Assembly: GCA_943332615.1 (NCBI GenBank) | Contig: CALQQB010000024.1 | Span: 1-51,913 of the forward strand | DNA length: 51,913 nt | Direction of reading: 5' to 3' | Source of the DNA: Phenylobacterium deserti | GTDB lineage: Bacteria > Pseudomonadota > Alphaproteobacteria > Caulobacterales > Caulobacteraceae | In this document: piece after piece, positions 33,439 to 46,007 of the stretch | How positions within the stretch are numbered: position 1 is the stretch's first letter | Layout: every line of letters starts with the position of its first letter | Position numbers and translations under genes: made by a program | Notes under the pieces: model-generated | What the model was told of the DNA's origin: nothing | The model's database searches: none | What the model saw: the letters and a program-made list of their open reading frames with translations, nothing else

Positions 33439-34127
33439 GCATCCGCAGGCTTTCCCCGAACCAGCCGGCGAGCTTCGCGTTCACGCCGGCGACGCTTGCG
33501 GCCGCCAAGGCCTGGATGGCCAGCTTCCCGGCCGGGCGGCAGCAGTCGGCCATGGTGCCGATCCTGTGGCTGGTCCAGAAGCAGGAGGGCTGGGTCTGCG
33601 AGCCCGCCATCCGCGCCGTGGCCGAGTTGCTGGGGACGCCGGTGATCCGGGTGCTGGAGGTGGTGACCTTCTACACGATGTTCATGCTGGAGCCCGTGGG
33701 CACGCATGCGCTGGTGCAGGTCTGCGGCACGACGCCGTGCCAGACGCGCGGGTCCGAGGCACTGTTGGCTGTCTGTAAGAGGCGCTTTGGACCGGCGAAC
33801 CATCGCACCGCCGACGGCAAGTTCTACTGGCAGGAAGTGGAATGCATGGGGGCCTGCGCCAACGCGCCGATGGCCGCCATCAACGACCGCTACTACGAGG
33901 ACCTGACGCCGGAGGGCTTCGAGGCGCTGCTGGACGCCTTCGCGGCGGGCGAGACGCCTGCGCCGGGTTCGGCCATCGGGCGCCAGGGTTCTGCGCCCGC
34001 GGGCGGGGCCACGACCCTGACCGACGCCAAGTTGTATGACGGTTCGCTGGGCAGGAAGATGAAGATCCCGAACCTGCCGCCCAAGGCGTCGAAGACCCCA
34101 AGAAAGCCCACGGGGGCCCCGGCATGA
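33435..34127 (+). CDS. nuoE: NADH-quinone oxidoreductase subunit E
   Basis: A 230-residue 24 kDa-type subunit with the [2Fe-2S] cluster N1a: ligands in [11 protein letters not shown] and [11 protein letters not shown]. The start is TTG at 33435, overlapping the nuoD stop by four bases, with GGGGAG upstream. The C-terminus has about 60 extra Pro/Ala/Lys-rich residues ([20 protein letters not shown] and [15 protein letters not shown]) beyond the conserved fold, as in several alphaproteobacteria. A palindromic repeat follows. Confidence 0.94.
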   Translation: MSIRRLSPNQPASFAFTPATLAAAKAWMASFPAGRQQSAMVPILWLVQKQEGWVCEPAIRAVAELLGTPVIRVLEVVTFYTMFMLEPVGTHALVQVCGTTPCQTRGSEALLAVCKRRFGPANHRTADGKFYWQEVECMGACANAPMAAINDRYYEDLTPEGFEALLDAFAAGETPAPGSAIGRQGSAPAGGATTLTDAKLYDGSLGRKMKIPNLPPKASKTPRKPTGAPA

Positions 34128-34150
34128 GGGGGATAGTGACAGCGAGGCCG

Positions 34151-34339
34151 CTTACCTCCCCCGCGCAGCGGCGGGAGGGGGACCGCGCCCCGCAGAGGGC
34201 GTGGTGGAGGGGGCAAACCTCAGACTCGGCGGATCGATCGGCCGTTGCTGGCGCGGCGAATGGGGCTTGCCCCCTCCACCCCCGGCTCTTCGGCCGGCGG
34301 TCCCCCTCCCGCCATCGCTGCCGCGATGGGGGAGGTAAG
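34151..34339. repeat. Long palindromic repeat element inside the nuo operon
   Basis: A 189-base element in the nuoE to small-gene gap. The arms (34151-34216 and 34267-34339) begin CTTACCTCCCCCG and end CGGGGGAGGTAAG-like, with further paired blocks GGCGGGAGGGGGACCGC/GCGGTCCCCCTCCCGCC and GTGGAGGGGGCAA/TTGCCCCCTCCAC. The transcript would fold into a very strong stem. Its 3' edge GGGGGAGGT is the Shine-Dalgarno sequence of the next gene. It looks like a MITE- or REP-type mobile repeat. Confidence 0.85.
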
Positions 34340-34341
34340 AG

Positions 34342-34554
34342 ATGAGCGACGTGGACCTCGCGGCCGTGAAGCGGCGGCGCAATGTGATGATGATCGCCAA
34401 TGTGGCCGCCGCGGTGACGGCGATCGCGGCAATCGTGCTGTATTATTTCAAGTTCGCGCAATCGTGGGCGCTGGTCGCTTTCGTCCTGGCTCTTCTCGTA
34501 GGGTTCGGCGCGCAGATCTGGTTCATCGCCGGCCTGCGCCGGAAGGGAGCTTAG
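34342..34554 (+). CDS. Small two-helix membrane protein in the nuo operon
   Basis: A 70-residue protein: a short basic start ([11 protein letters not shown]), two hydrophobic helices (about 16-36, [19 protein letters not shown], and about 42-63, [19 protein letters not shown]) and a basic end (LRRKGA), suggesting both termini face the cytoplasm. The Shine-Dalgarno GGAGG comes from the end of the palindromic repeat. It lies two bases before nuoF. Not one of the fourteen core subunits; possibly an accessory or assembly factor of complex I, which is inferred from position only. Confidence 0.8.
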   Translation: MSDVDLAAVKRRRNVMMIANVAAAVTAIAAIVLYYFKFAQSWALVAFVLALLVGFGAQIWFIAGLRRKGA

Positions 34555-34556
34555 GC

Positions 34557-35870
<1,314 letters not shown>

Positions 35871-35876
35871 GACGCG

Positions 35877-36098
35877 ATGAGCGAAGGCCCGGACAGCATT
35901 GTCCTGCGCTACTTGCGGCAAATCGACCAGAAGGTTGACCGGTTGAGCGAGGACATGAGGGACGTCAAGGTTCGTATATCGTCCATGGAGCAGAACATGA
36001 CAGTCGTTCAGCGGCGTCTCGACCGCGTCGATGATCGGCTGGACCGGATCGAGCGTCGGCTTGAGCTGCAGGATACCCCTCCCGGAGTTCGCGAATAA
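35877..36098 (+). CDS. Small coiled-coil protein in the nuo operon
   Basis: A 73-residue soluble protein that is almost wholly a heptad coiled coil (LRQIDQKVDRLSEDMRDVKV, then RRLDRVDDRLDRIERRLEL). Hydrophobic residues recur every three to four positions. AGGA lies just upstream; the TAA stop overlaps the nuoG ATG (TAATG). Similar short coiled-coil proteins are common hypothetical proteins in alphaproteobacteria. Its position between nuoF and nuoG suggests cotranslation, but no function is known. Confidence 0.8.
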   Translation: MSEGPDSIVLRYLRQIDQKVDRLSEDMRDVKVRISSMEQNMTVVQRRLDRVDDRLDRIERRLELQDTPPGVRE

Positions 36099-38137
36099 TG
36101 CCTATCGCCAAAGTCGACGGGGTCGAGGTCGAGTTCGAAGCCGGCATGAATGTCCTGCAAGTGGCTGAACTTGCGGGGAAAGAGATTCCACGGTTCTGCT
36201 ATCACGAGCGGCTGAGCATCGCCGGCAACTGCCGCATGTGCCTGGTCGAGGTAAAGCCCGGGCCGCCGAAGCCGCAGGCGTCCTGCGCGCTGCCGGCCGC
36301 CGAGAACATGGAGATCTTCACCGACACGCCGATGGTGAAGAAGGCGCGGCGCGGGGTGATGGAGTTCCTGCTCATCAACCACCCGCTGGACTGCCCGATC
36401 TGCGACCAGGGCGGCGAGTGCGACCTGCAGGACCAGGCCATGGGCTATGGCCGCGACGACAGCCGCTATTCCGAGAACAAGCGGGCGGTCGAAGAGAAGT
36501 ACATGGGGCCGTTGATCAAGACGGTCATGACCCGCTGCATCCAGTGCACGCGCTGCGTCCGGTTCATCACCGAAGTGGCCGGCGTGCCGGACATCGGTCT
36601 GATCTCCCGCGGAGAAGACGTTGAAATCACGACCTATCTCGACAAGGCGGTGGCGTCGGAGCTGAGCGCCAATGTGATCGACCTGTGCCCAGTGGGCGCG
36701 CTGACCTCCAAGCCCTACGCCTTCAACGCGCGGCCCTGGGAGCTGAAGAAGACCGAGAGCGTGGATGTGATGGATGCGCTGGGCTCGGCGATCCGGGTGG
36801 ATGCGCGCGGGCCGGCAGTGTTGCGGGTGCTGCCACGCACCAACGAGGCGGTCAACGAAGAGTGGATCTCAGACAAGACGCGCTATGCGGTTGACGGACT
36901 GTCGCGGCAGCGGCTGGACCGGCCGTTCATCCGCGAGGGCGGCAAGCTGCGCGCGGCGAGCTGGGCCGAGGCGTTCGACGCGGTGGCCGCGAAGGTCAAG
37001 GCGGCGAGCCCTGAGCGGATCGGGGTGATCGCGGGCGATCTGCAGGATGCGGAGTCGATGAAAGCCGCGCTGGACCTGTTCGGCGGGCTGGGCGTGAAGA
37101 GCCTGGACTGTCGGCAGGACGGGATGGCGCTGGGCGATGGGCCGCGCGAGAGCTGGCTGCTGAATTCGACGATCCAAGGCCTTGAAGACGCTGATGTTGT
37201 CCTGCTGGTCGGGACCAATCCGCGGCTGGAAGCGCCGGTGCTGAATGCGCGGCTGCGCAAGCGCTGGATGGCAGGGACCTTGCGGCTCGGCGTGATCGGC
37301 GAGGCGGTCGATCTGACCTATGGCTACGACCTCGTGGGCTCGGGGCCGGCGGCGCTGACCGGGCTGGCCAAGTCCAAGTCGCCGTTCCTGGCGGCGCTCA
37401 AGGACGCCAAGAACCCGGCGATCATCTTGGGCGCGGGCGCGCTGTCGCGGGCTGATGGCACAGCGGTGCTGCAGGCCGCGGCCGGGGTGGCCAAGGCGTT
37501 CGGCATGACCTGGAATGTGCTGCACTCGGCGGCCAGCCGGGTCGGTGGCCTGGACCTGGGCTTCGTTCCCGGCGACGGCGGCAAGACGGCGGGCGAACTG
37601 GCAGCCAAGGGCGGGGCTGATGTCCTGGTCCTGCTGGGCGCCGACGAGATGGACCTGTCGGCGACCGACGCCTTCGTCGTCTACGTGGGCACGCATGGCG
37701 ACGCCGGCGCGCACCGAGCCGACGTGATCCTGCCGGGCGCGGCTTACACCGAGAAGAACGGCCTCTATGTAAACACCGAGGGCCGGGTGCAGATGGGCTT
37801 CCGCGCCGTGTTCCCGAAGGGCGAGGCCAAGGAAGACTGGTCGATCCTGCGGGCGCTGAGCGAACGCCTGGGCGCGAAACTGCCCTACGACACCCTGGAC
37901 CAGCTGCGGGCGAAGCTGTTCGCCGACCATCCGACCTTCGGGCGCATCGACTATGTGCCGGACGCGCCGGGTGCGCTGGACCTGGGCGCCCTGGGCGCGA
38001 AGGGCATGCTGACCGAAGCGCCGTTTACGAGCTCTGTTTTGGCCTTCTATCAGTCCAACGCCGTCGCGCGGGCCAGCGTCACCATGGCCGAGTGCGCCCA
38101 GGTCGCCGCTGGCGCGACGAAGATCGCGGCGGAGTAG
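36098..38137 (+). CDS. nuoG: NADH-quinone oxidoreductase subunit G
   Basis: A 679-residue 75 kDa-type subunit. N-terminal ferredoxin domain with [17 protein letters not shown] ([2Fe-2S] N1b), the [18 protein letters not shown] block (N5/N4 ligands), [10 protein letters not shown] and [11 protein letters not shown], then a molybdopterin-oxidoreductase-like domain without molybdenum. It passes electrons from NuoF towards NuoI. Start overlaps the coiled-coil gene's stop. Confidence 0.96.
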   Translation: MPIAKVDGVEVEFEAGMNVLQVAELAGKEIPRFCYHERLSIAGNCRMCLVEVKPGPPKPQASCALPAAENMEIFTDTPMVKKARRGVMEFLLINHPLDCPICDQGGECDLQDQAMGYGRDDSRYSENKRAVEEKYMGPLIKTVMTRCIQCTRCVRFITEVAGVPDIGLISRGEDVEITTYLDKAVASELSANVIDLCPVGALTSKPYAFNARPWELKKTESVDVMDALGSAIRVDARGPAVLRVLPRTNEAVNEEWISDKTRYAVDGLSRQRLDRPFIREGGKLRAASWAEAFDAVAAKVKAASPERIGVIAGDLQDAESMKAALDLFGGLGVKSLDCRQDGMALGDGPRESWLLNSTIQGLEDADVVLLVGTNPRLEAPVLNARLRKRWMAGTLRLGVIGEAVDLTYGYDLVGSGPAALTGLAKSKSPFLAALKDAKNPAIILGAGALSRADGTAVLQAAAGVAKAFGMTWNVLHSAASRVGGLDLGFVPGDGGKTAGELAAKGGADVLVLLGADEMDLSATDAFVVYVGTHGDAGAHRADVILPGAAYTEKNGLYVNTEGRVQMGFRAVFPKGEAKEDWSILRALSERLGAKLPYDTLDQLRAKLFADHPTFGRIDYVPDAPGALDLGALGAKGMLTEAPFTSSVLAFYQSNAVARASVTMAECAQVAAGATKIAAE

Positions 38138-38142
38138 GGCGC

Positions 38143-39252
38143 ATGGGATTCCTTCCCAACTTCGGCGTCTGGTGGGACGCGTTCCAGGCCAGCCCGGCGG
38201 GCTGGGTCGCCTGGACGGTGGGCCATATCCTGCTCATTACTGTGGTGCTGCTGCTGACGATCGCCTTCGTGATCTATGGCGACCGCAAGATCTTCGCCGG
38301 CGTGCAGGCGCGGAAGGGCCCGAACGTCGTGGGCCCGTTCGGGCTACTGCAGTCCTTCGCCGATCTCGGCAAGTTCCTGATCAAGGAACTGGTCATCCCG
38401 GCCGGGGCCGACAAGGCGGTGTTCCTGCTGGCGCCGCTGATCAGCGTGACCCTGGCGCTGGGCGCCTGGGCGGTGATGCCGATCGCGCCCGGCTGGAGCG
38501 TCTCCAACATCAATGTGGGCGTGCTGTACCTGTTCGCCGTGTCGTCGCTGGGCGTCTACGGGATCATCATGGGCGGTTGGGCCTCGAACTCGAAGTACCC
38601 GTTCCTGGGCGCGCTGCGCTCGGCGGCGCAGATGGTCAGCTATGAGGTCTCAATCGGCTTCGTGATGATCACGGTCATCCTGCTGGCCGGGACCCTGAAC
38701 CTCAACGAGATCACCAAGGCGCAGGACGGCGGCATCTGGCACTGGTTCATGTTCGGCGGCGGGCCGAACTGGCAGACCAACTGGCCGCTGCTGCTGGTGA
38801 TGTTCCCGATGGGGGTGATCTTCTTCATTTCCGGGCTGGCTGAGACCAATCGCCCTCCATTTGACCTGCCGGAAGCGGAGTCTGAACTCGTCGCTGGCTA
38901 TGCGGTGGAATATGGTTCCACGCCCTACATGCTGTTCTACCTCGCTGAGACCTCGAACATCGTGCTGATGAGCGGGTTGATGGCGGTGCTGTTCCTGGGC
39001 GGCTGGCATGCGCCGTGGCCGGAGGGCTACCTGGCCGCGTGGCCGGCGTGGCTGGCCAGCCTGCACGGCCTGGTATTCTACGCGATCAAGACCTTCTTCG
39101 TGTTCTTTATGAACGCCATGGTCCGCTCGATCGTGCCCCGCTACCGCTACGACCAGCTGATGCGGCTGGGCTGGAAAGTGTTCCTGCCGACCTCGCTGGT
39201 GGCGGTGTTCATCGTCTCCGGCTGGCTGGTCTACACGGGGATGGGGGCATGA
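38143..39252 (+). CDS. nuoH: NADH-quinone oxidoreductase subunit H
   Basis: A 369-residue ND1-type membrane subunit with eight or so helices, forming the quinone-entry channel. Conserved: [40 protein letters not shown] and the end [17 protein letters not shown] 38143 has GGAG upstream, five bases after nuoG. Its stop overlaps the lipoprotein start. Confidence 0.97.
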   Translation: MGFLPNFGVWWDAFQASPAGWVAWTVGHILLITVVLLLTIAFVIYGDRKIFAGVQARKGPNVVGPFGLLQSFADLGKFLIKELVIPAGADKAVFLLAPLISVTLALGAWAVMPIAPGWSVSNINVGVLYLFAVSSLGVYGIIMGGWASNSKYPFLGALRSAAQMVSYEVSIGFVMITVILLAGTLNLNEITKAQDGGIWHWFMFGGGPNWQTNWPLLLVMFPMGVIFFISGLAETNRPPFDLPEAESELVAGYAVEYGSTPYMLFYLAETSNIVLMSGLMAVLFLGGWHAPWPEGYLAAWPAWLASLHGLVFYAIKTFFVFFMNAMVRSIVPRYRYDQLMRLGWKVFLPTSLVAVFIVSGWLVYTGMGA

Positions 39253-39461
39253 AGCTGGCTGCATTGATCCTGACGGCGGCGGCTTTGGCCGGCTGCAGTT
39301 CGATGGGAGACGCCGGCCCCGGTCACAGCGGCGGCGTCGCGACCTATGATGACCTTAAGACGGCGACGGCGGCCTGCACGGCGAAGGGCGGCCATCTGAG
39401 GCTGCACAAGAACGGTGACGCCCAGTACCTGGAAGACTACGCCTGCGAGAAGGACAAGTGA
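39249..39461 (+). CDS. Small lipoprotein in the nuo operon
   Basis: A 70-residue protein with a type II signal peptide: [15 protein letters not shown], lipobox cysteine C16. The mature part (about 55 residues) is hydrophilic and has two cysteines, TAACTAKGG and DYACEKDK, possibly a disulphide in the periplasm. It overlaps both neighbours (ATGA with nuoH, TGATG with nuoI), so it is translated with complex I. It is not a known subunit; a periplasmic accessory role is inference from position. Confidence 0.8.
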   Translation: MKLAALILTAAALAGCSSMGDAGPGHSGGVATYDDLKTATAACTAKGGHLRLHKNGDAQYLEDYACEKDK

Positions 39462-39952
39462 TGCTGGGCCGGATCGGACAGGCGCTGAAGGGCGCGGCGA
39501 TGCTGGACTTCATCGGGGCTTTCGGCCTGGGCATGAAGTACATGATCGCGCCCAAGAAGACCGTGCAGTTCCCGCACGAGCGCAACCCGCAAAGCCCGCG
39601 GTTCCGGGGTGAGCACGCGCTGCGCCGCTATCCGAACGGCGAGGAACGCTGCATCGCGTGTAAGCTTTGCGAGGCCATCTGCCCCGCCCAGGCGATCACC
39701 ATCGAGGCCGAGCCGCGCGAGGACGGCAGCCGCCGGACCACCCGCTACGACATCGACATGGTGAAGTGCATCTACTGCGGCCTGTGCCAGGAGGCCTGCC
39801 CGGTGGACGCCATCGTGGAAGGGCCGAACACCGACTTCTCGGTCGAGACCCGCGAGGAGCTCTACTACGACAAGGCCAAGCTGCTGGACAACGGCGACCG
39901 CTGGGAACGCGAGATCGCGAAGAATCTGGAACTGGACGCGCCGTACCGATAA
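39461..39952 (+). CDS. nuoI: NADH-quinone oxidoreductase subunit I
   Basis: A 163-residue ferredoxin-type subunit with two [4Fe-4S] clusters (N6a, N6b): [17 protein letters not shown] and [20 protein letters not shown] 39461 with AAGGA upstream is preferred to the GTG just before it. A 76-base gap with a hairpin separates it from nuoJ. Confidence 0.96.
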   Translation: MLGRIGQALKGAAMLDFIGAFGLGMKYMIAPKKTVQFPHERNPQSPRFRGEHALRRYPNGEERCIACKLCEAICPAQAITIEAEPREDGSRRTTRYDIDMVKCIYCGLCQEACPVDAIVEGPNTDFSVETREELYYDKAKLLDNGDRWEREIAKNLELDAPYR

Positions 39953-39956
39953 GCAC

Positions 39957-39976
39957 GGCGGCGCATGTTCGCCGCC
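39957..39976 (+). other. Hairpin between nuoI and nuoJ
   Basis: GGCGGCG (39957-39963) and CGCCGCC (39970-39976) form a perfect seven-base stem with loop CATGTT. There is no T tract, so an RNA processing or stability site within the operon is likelier than a terminator. Confidence 0.5.
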
Positions 39977-40028
39977 CGAATCTGAAGTCCAATCTGAAGC
40001 GTAATTCGAAGGATATTAGAGAGCCGAA

Positions 40029-40673
40029 ATGGCCCTGCAGGCGATTGCATTCTACCTGATGGCGCTGATCACCCTGGCGTCCGGATTCTGTGTGGTTTCG
40101 GCCCGCAACCCGGTGCACTCGGTGCTGTGGCTGATCCTCAGCTTTTTCTCGGCCGCCGGGCTGTTCGTGCTGCTCGGCGCGGAGTTCCTGGCGATGCTGC
40201 TGGTCGTTGTCTACGTGGGCGCGGTCGCGGTGCTGTTCCTGTTCGTGGTGATGATGCTGGACGTGGACTTCGCGTCCCTGCGCCAGGGCTTCGCCCGCTA
40301 CATGCCCCTGGGCCTGGTGGTGGCCGCGATCCTGGCGGCGGAGATGGTGCTGGTTTCATCGACGGTCGCTGGCCGCGGCGCGGCCAAGGCCAGCCTCGGG
40401 CCGATGGCGACGGGCGGGGCCCCCGCCAATGTCACCAACGCTGAAGCGATCGGGCGGGTGCTCTACACGGACTACGTCTATTTCTTCCAGGCAGCCGGCA
40501 TGGTGCTGCTGGTGGCGATGATCGGAGCGATCGTCCTGACCCTTCGCCACAAGCCCGGCGTGCGCCGGCAGGTGGTGATGGACCAAGTGCTGCGCTCGCC
40601 CGCCAGCGGCATGCGCATGAGCAATCCCCGTTCTGGTGAAGGTATTGGGTCGGGCGAGGGGATCGGAGAATGA
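40029..40673 (+). CDS. nuoJ: NADH-quinone oxidoreductase subunit J
   Basis: A 214-residue ND6-type membrane subunit with five helices. [20 protein letters not shown] and [20 protein letters not shown] are canonical; the latter is the pi-bulge helix. The C-terminal tail has a small duplicated motif (SGEGIG twice). Its stop overlaps nuoK (ATGA). Confidence 0.95.
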   Translation: MALQAIAFYLMALITLASGFCVVSARNPVHSVLWLILSFFSAAGLFVLLGAEFLAMLLVVVYVGAVAVLFLFVVMMLDVDFASLRQGFARYMPLGLVVAAILAAEMVLVSSTVAGRGAAKASLGPMATGGAPANVTNAEAIGRVLYTDYVYFFQAAGMVLLVAMIGAIVLTLRHKPGVRRQVVMDQVLRSPASGMRMSNPRSGEGIGSGEGIGE

Positions 40674-40978
40674 CCATCGGTCTCGAGCACTATCTGGCCG
40701 TCGCCGCGATCCTGTTCACCATCGGAGTCTTCGGCATCTTCGTGAACCGCAAGAACATCATCGTCATTTTGATGTCGATCGAGCTGATGCTGCTGGCCGT
40801 AAACATCAACCTGGTGGCCTTCTCGGTCTATCTCGGGAACGTCACCGGGCAGATCTTCGCGATGTTCGTGCTGACCGTGGCGGCCGCGGAGGCGGCCGTC
40901 GGTCTGGCCATCCTCGTGACCTTCTTCCGCAACCGCGGCGACATCGCCGTGGACGACGCCTCGATGATGAAGGGCTAG
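40670..40978 (+). CDS. nuoK: NADH-quinone oxidoreductase subunit K
   Basis: A 102-residue ND4L-type subunit with three helices; [20 protein letters not shown] and [20 protein letters not shown] carry the conserved buried glutamates of the proton path. Confidence 0.97.
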   Translation: MTIGLEHYLAVAAILFTIGVFGIFVNRKNIIVILMSIELMLLAVNINLVAFSVYLGNVTGQIFAMFVLTVAAAEAAVGLAILVTFFRNRGDIAVDDASMMKG

Positions 40979-40983
40979 CGTTC

Positions 40984-43074
40984 GTGGATCCCAAGCTCCT
41001 CGTCACCGTCATCCTGTTCGGCCCGCTGATCGGCGCGGTCGTGGCGGGCCTGTTCGGCCGGCGCATCGGCGACAACGTTTCGCGTGGCGTCACCACTGGC
41101 TTCCTGTTCCTGTCGGCCATCCTGTCGTGGGTGGTGTTCAGCCAGTGGACCTGGGGCGGCCTGGAGCCGTTCACGGTGACCTATGCGCCGTTCATTCACG
41201 TGGGGAGTTTCGTCTCCAACTGGTCGTTCCGGCTGGATGGCCTCAGCGCCGTGATGCTGGTGGTGGTGACCAGCGTCTCCTCGCTCGTGCACCTCTATTC
41301 GTGGGGCTACATGGCTGACGATCCGAGCAAGCCGCGGTTCTTCGCCTACCTCTCGCTGTTCACCTTCTCCATGCTGGCGCTGATCAGCGCGGCGGATTTC
41401 ATGCAGCTGTTCTTCGGCTGGGAAGGCGTCGGCCTGGCGAGCTACCTGCTGATCGGATTCTGGTTCCACAAGCCGACCGCCAACGCCGCGGCGATCAAGG
41501 CCTTCGTGGTGAACCGGGTCGGCGACTTCGGCTTCGCGCTGGGCATCGTGACGGTGTTCTGGGCCTACGGGTCCATCGAGTTCGCCAAGGTGTTCCCGCA
41601 GATCGCAGCCTCCGTGCCGCGTGGCTGGGACTTCGCTGGCGGCCACTTCGCGCTGGTCGATCTGGCTTGCGCGCTGCTGTTCGTAGGCGCCATGGGCAAG
41701 TCGGCGCAGTTCTTCCTGCACACTTGGCTGCCGGACGCCATGGAGGGCCCGACTCCGGTGTCCGCCCTGATCCACGCCGCCACCATGGTGACGGCCGGCG
41801 TCTACATGGTCTGCCTGCTGTCGCCGATGTTCGAATATGCCCCGGTGGCCAAGGCCATCGTCACCGGGATTGGCGCGATCACGGCGCTGTTCGCGGCGAC
41901 CGTGGGCATGACGCAGAACGACATCAAGCGGGTGATCGCGTACTCGACCTGTTCGCAGCTGGGCTACATGTTCATGGCGGCGGGCGTGGGCGCTTATCAG
42001 GCCGGGATGTTCCACCTGTTCACCCACGCTTTCTTCAAGGCGCTGCTGTTCCTGGGCGCCGGATCGGTGATCCACGCGATGGTCCACGAGCAGGACATGC
42101 GGCGCTTCGGGGCGCTCGGAAAGTTCCTGCCGATCACCACCGCGGCGATGCTGATCGGGACGATCGCCATCACGGGCGTCGGCTTGCCGATCGATATCCT
42201 CGGCCAGGAGTGGGGCTTCGCCGGCTTCTACTCAAAGGACTCGATCATCAACGCGACCTACATCGCCGGCGCGAGCGGCAACGGCATGGCGATGTTCGCC
42301 TTTGTGGTCGGGATCCTGGTGGCAGGCCTGACCAGTTTCTACTCGTGGCGCCTGGCATTCTTCACCTTCAACGGCCATGCGCGGTGGACGTCCGAAGACC
42401 TGGAGCACCACTGGCACAACCGCGACCATGCCCATGGGGATGACCACGGCCACGCGGACCCCGCGCACGCCGAGCCCCACGCCGAGCCGGACCACGGCGG
42501 CCATGACCACAAGCCGCACGAAAGCCCGTGGACTATGCGGCTGCCGCTGATCCTGCTGTCGATTGGCGCGATCGCGGCGGGGTTCTTCTTCCACCACCAG
42601 TTTATCGGCGCCGAACAGCATGAATTCTGGCGCGGCGCGATCTTCACCGCGCCGAACAACCATGTGCTCGACGTCCATGGGCTGCCGGCCTGGGTGCTGT
42701 GGGCGCCGCTGGCGGTGACCCTGATTGGCCTGTTCGCGGCCTGGTGGGTCTATATCCTGAAGGAAGGCCTTGGCGCGAAGATCGCCGCCCGCAACGGACC
42801 CCTCTATGTCTTCTTCTACAACAAGTGGTTCTTCGACGAACTGTACGAGGCGACCTTCGTTCGTGTCTCCAAGCTGCTGGGCGACCTGTTCTGGAAGGGC
42901 GGCGACCAGCGGATCATCGACGGCTTCGGCCCCGATGGAGTCTCAGCGGTGTCCGTGCAGGTTGGCAAGGGAGCCGGGCGTATTCAATCCGGCTACGTCT
43001 ACCACTATGCCTTTGTCATGCTGCTGGGCGTCGCGGGTCTGCTGACCTATGCGCTGCTGGCCTGGAACGCCTGA
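40984..43074 (+). CDS. nuoL: NADH-quinone oxidoreductase subunit L
   Basis: A 696-residue ND5-type antiporter-like subunit with the C-terminal lateral helix. [18 protein letters not shown] and [20 protein letters not shown] are canonical. Between residues 475 and 512 a cytoplasmic or periplasmic loop has 13 histidines with many Asp/Glu, which could bind metal. The start is GTG at 40984, five bases after nuoK, with AAGGG upstream. Confidence 0.95.
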   Translation: MDPKLLVTVILFGPLIGAVVAGLFGRRIGDNVSRGVTTGFLFLSAILSWVVFSQWTWGGLEPFTVTYAPFIHVGSFVSNWSFRLDGLSAVMLVVVTSVSSLVHLYSWGYMADDPSKPRFFAYLSLFTFSMLALISAADFMQLFFGWEGVGLASYLLIGFWFHKPTANAAAIKAFVVNRVGDFGFALGIVTVFWAYGSIEFAKVFPQIAASVPRGWDFAGGHFALVDLACALLFVGAMGKSAQFFLHTWLPDAMEGPTPVSALIHAATMVTAGVYMVCLLSPMFEYAPVAKAIVTGIGAITALFAATVGMTQNDIKRVIAYSTCSQLGYMFMAAGVGAYQAGMFHLFTHAFFKALLFLGAGSVIHAMVHEQDMRRFGALGKFLPITTAAMLIGTIAITGVGLPIDILGQEWGFAGFYSKDSIINATYIAGASGNGMAMFAFVVGILVAGLTSFYSWRLAFFTFNGHARWTSEDLEHHWHNRDHAHGDDHGHADPAHAEPHAEPDHGGHDHKPHESPWTMRLPLILLSIGAIAAGFFFHHQFIGAEQHEFWRGAIFTAPNNHVLDVHGLPAWVLWAPLAVTLIGLFAAWWVYILKEGLGAKIAARNGPLYVFFYNKWFFDELYEATFVRVSKLLGDLFWKGGDQRIIDGFGPDGVSAVSVQVGKGAGRIQSGYVYHYAFVMLLGVAGLLTYALLAWNA

Positions 43075-43085
43075 GGGGGATGACC

Positions 43086-44576
43086 ATGCCGATCCTTTCC
43101 CTCATCACATTCGCTCCGCTGGTGGGCGTGGCTGCTATCCTGGGGCTGCGCCTGACAGGTGGGCCGGACAACGCGCGCAGCGTCGAGCGCTCCAAGTGGA
43201 TCGCGCTGATCACCACCCTGGTGACGCTGGCGCTTTCGGTCCTGCTGGTCGTGCGGTTCAATCCGAACGACTGGGGCTTCCAGTTCGTCGAGGAGACCCC
43301 CTGGTTCGCCGGGATCGCCTACCGGATGGGCGTGGACGGCATCTCGGTGCTGTTCGTGCTGCTGACGGCGTTCCTGATGCCGATCTGCATCGCAGCGTCG
43401 TGGAAGTCGATCGAGACCCGCGTCCACGAATATATGATCGCGTTCCTGCTGCTGGAGACGCTGGTCGTGGGCGTGTTCTGCGCGCTGGACCTGGTGCTCT
43501 TCTACACCTTCTTCGAGTTCGGCCTGGTGCCGATGTTCCTGATCATCGGGATCTGGGGCGGGGCGCGGCGGGTCTACGCGGCTTTCAAATTCTTCCTCTA
43601 CACCCTGCTGGGCTCGGTCCTGATGCTGGCGGCGATCCTGTACATGATCGGCACGGCCCACACCTCGTCGATCCCCGAGCTGATGGCCTATCACTTCAGC
43701 CCGGCGGTCCAGACTTGGCTATGGCTGGCGTTCTTCGCCTCGTTCGCGGTGAAGATGCCGATGTGGCCCGTGCACACCTGGTTGCCAGATGCGCACGTCG
43801 AGGCGCCGACCGCGGGTTCGGTGATCCTGGCCGGCATCCTGCTGAAGATGGGCGGCTACGGCTTCCTGCGCTTCAGCCTGCCAATGTTCCCGAACGCTTC
43901 TGAGATGTTCACGCCGCTGGTGTTCGCCATGAGCGCGATCGCGGTGATCTACACCTCGCTGGTGGCCTTCCGGCAGACCGATATCAAGAAGCTGATCGCC
44001 TACTCGTCGGTCGCCCACATGGGCCTTGTGACCATGGGAATCTTCTCCGGCAACGTCCAGGGCGAGCAGGGGGCGATCTACCAGATGCTGAGCCATGGGG
44101 TGATCTCCGGCGCGCTCTTCCTCTGCGTGGGCGTGATCTATGACCGGATGCACACCCGCGACATCACCGCATACGGCGGGTTGGTGAACCGGATGCCGTG
44201 GTACGCGGCGGTATTCATGCTGTTCTCGATGGGCAATGTCGGCCTGCCTGGGACGAGCGGGTTCGTCGGTGAAATTCTGTCCGTGGTCGGCGTGTACAAA
44301 GCCTCGACCTGGACGGCGATCCTGGCGACCAGCGGGGTGATCCTGTCCGCGGTCTATATGCTCAGCCTCTATCGCCGGGTGGTGATGGGCGAACTGACCA
44401 ACCCGAAGCTGGCGGCGATCACCGATCTTGAACTGCGCGAGGTCCTGATCTTCACGCCGCTGATCGTGGCCACGCTGTATCTGGGTATCCAGCCCAATTC
44501 TGTCTTCAGCCTGACGTCGTCGTCGGTGGACCACCTTGTGTCCGTCTACCAGGCGGCGACCGCCGGGGCCCTCTAG
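43086..44576 (+). CDS. nuoM: NADH-quinone oxidoreductase subunit M
   Basis: A 496-residue ND4-type antiporter-like subunit. [40 protein letters not shown] and AYSSVAHMG are conserved. ATG 43086 has the GAGG core about nine bases upstream; ATG 43080, two codons earlier, is only three bases from it and is the alternative. Confidence 0.95.
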   Translation: MPILSLITFAPLVGVAAILGLRLTGGPDNARSVERSKWIALITTLVTLALSVLLVVRFNPNDWGFQFVEETPWFAGIAYRMGVDGISVLFVLLTAFLMPICIAASWKSIETRVHEYMIAFLLLETLVVGVFCALDLVLFYTFFEFGLVPMFLIIGIWGGARRVYAAFKFFLYTLLGSVLMLAAILYMIGTAHTSSIPELMAYHFSPAVQTWLWLAFFASFAVKMPMWPVHTWLPDAHVEAPTAGSVILAGILLKMGGYGFLRFSLPMFPNASEMFTPLVFAMSAIAVIYTSLVAFRQTDIKKLIAYSSVAHMGLVTMGIFSGNVQGEQGAIYQMLSHGVISGALFLCVGVIYDRMHTRDITAYGGLVNRMPWYAAVFMLFSMGNVGLPGTSGFVGEILSVVGVYKASTWTAILATSGVILSAVYMLSLYRRVVMGELTNPKLAAITDLELREVLIFTPLIVATLYLGIQPNSVFSLTSSSVDHLVSVYQAATAGAL

Positions 44577-46007
44577 ATGACTTTTTCGTCCAACCTGCTG
44601 ATCGCGTTTCCGCAACTGATCCTGGCGGTCAGCGCCCTGCTGCTGCTGGTCGTGGGGGCATTCGCGCCGAAGCAAACCACCCTGGTGGCCGGCGGTGGCG
44701 TGCTGGCGCTGGCGCTGGCGGCGTTCGCGGCGGCGATCCAGCCGCTGGGCGTGGCTTTCGGCGGGGCGCTGGTGAACGACGCCGGGGCGGTCTTCGCCGA
44801 GGTGGCGATCTATGCGGCCTCGGCCGTGGGCATCGTGCTCGGGAAGCCCTGGTTCGAGCGGCGCGGCGTCAGGAACTTCGAGTTCCCGGTGCTCGTACTG
44901 CTGGCGGCGCTGGGCATGGGGATGATGGCCGCTTCGGGCGACCTGATCTCACTCTACGTCGGTGTCGAACTGCAATCGCTGGCGCTCTACGTGCTCGCCG
45001 CCATGCACCGCGATGACGCTAAGGCCTCCGAGGCCGGGCTGAAGTATTTCGTGCTTGGCGCGCTGTCGTCAGGGCTGCTGCTCTATGGGGCCAGCTTGAT
45101 CTACGGCTTCGCGGGTTCGACAGTCTTCACCGACATCGCTGTGGCGGCCGGCGGGCACGCCAACACCGGGTTGCTGTTCGGGCTGGTGTTCCTGATCTGC
45201 GGCCTGGCGTTCAAGGTCTCCGCGGCGCCGTTCCACATGTGGACGCCGGACGTCTATGAGGGCGCGCCGACGCCGATCGTGGCGTTCTTCGCCGCGGCGC
45301 CGAAGCTGGCGGCCATGGTGCTGTTTGCCCGGGTATTGGCCAACGGTTTCGCCGGCGCGTCGGACCAGTGGCAGCAGATCCTGGTGGTTATCGCGCTGAT
45401 TTCGGTGGCGGTCGGCGCCTTCGCGGGGCTGGTGCAGAAGAATCTCAAGCGCCTCTGGGCCTACTCCTCGATCGCCAATATCGGCTACGCCCTGCTAGGG
45501 CTGGCGTCCGGCACGTCCGAGGGCGTGCAGGCCATGCTGATGTTCATGGTGCTCTACATGGTCGACGTGACCGGCTTCTTTGCGTGCCTCGCTGCGCTCT
45601 CGCGTCAGGGACGCGCAATGGAGACGATCGACGACATGGCGGGCCTGATCAAGGAGCAGCCTGGCATCGCGCTGGCCATGACGGCGTTTGCGCTGTCGGC
45701 CCTGGGTCTGCCCCCGTTTTCCGGCTTCTGGGCCAAGATCTATGTGTTCAAGGCAGCGCTGGACGCCGGCCTCTGGGCGCCGGCGGTGATCGGGCTGGTG
45801 GGCTCGGTCGTGGCTGCCTTCTACTATCTGAAGCTGATCAAGGTGATGTGGTTCGACGGCAGCGCCGGCGCCACCGACAAGCCGCCGATGGAAGCCCGCG
45901 CGATTGGTCTGGCGGCGGCGCTGTTCGCCTTTCCGATCGTGATGTTGGCGCTGAAGTTCCTCGACCCGCTGGCCGCCACCGCCGCGCATGCCTTCGGGCT
46001 GGCCTGA
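44577..46007 (+). CDS. nuoN: NADH-quinone oxidoreductase subunit N
   Basis: A 476-residue ND2-type antiporter-like subunit, last core gene. Conserved: YVGVELQSLALYVLAAMHRD, KYFVLGALSSGLLLYGASL and FKVSAAPFHMWTPDVYEGAP. It starts directly after the nuoM stop, and birA overlaps its end. Confidence 0.96.
   Translation: MTFSSNLLIAFPQLILAVSALLLLVVGAFAPKQTTLVAGGGVLALALAAFAAAIQPLGVAFGGALVNDAGAVFAEVAIYAASAVGIVLGKPWFERRGVRNFEFPVLVLLAALGMGMMAASGDLISLYVGVELQSLALYVLAAMHRDDAKASEAGLKYFVLGALSSGLLLYGASLIYGFAGSTVFTDIAVAAGGHANTGLLFGLVFLICGLAFKVSAAPFHMWTPDVYEGAPTPIVAFFAAAPKLAAMVLFARVLANGFAGASDQWQQILVVIALISVAVGAFAGLVQKNLKRLWAYSSIANIGYALLGLASGTSEGVQAMLMFMVLYMVDVTGFFACLAALSRQGRAMETIDDMAGLIKEQPGIALAMTAFALSALGLPPFSGFWAKIYVFKAALDAGLWAPAVIGLVGSVVAAFYYLKLIKVMWFDGSAGATDKPPMEARAIGLAAALFAFPIVMLALKFLDPLAATAAHAFGLA

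Noticed and set aside
34128..34341. Terminator ending the nuoA-E transcript
   Set aside because: The stem is strong but lacks a T tract, and the following genes depend on the same transcript; it is better explained as a repeat element.
34245..34556. Upstream extension of nuoF through the palindromic repeat and the small membrane gene
   Set aside because: The extra residues have no similarity to NuoF; GTG at 34557 matches the family start.
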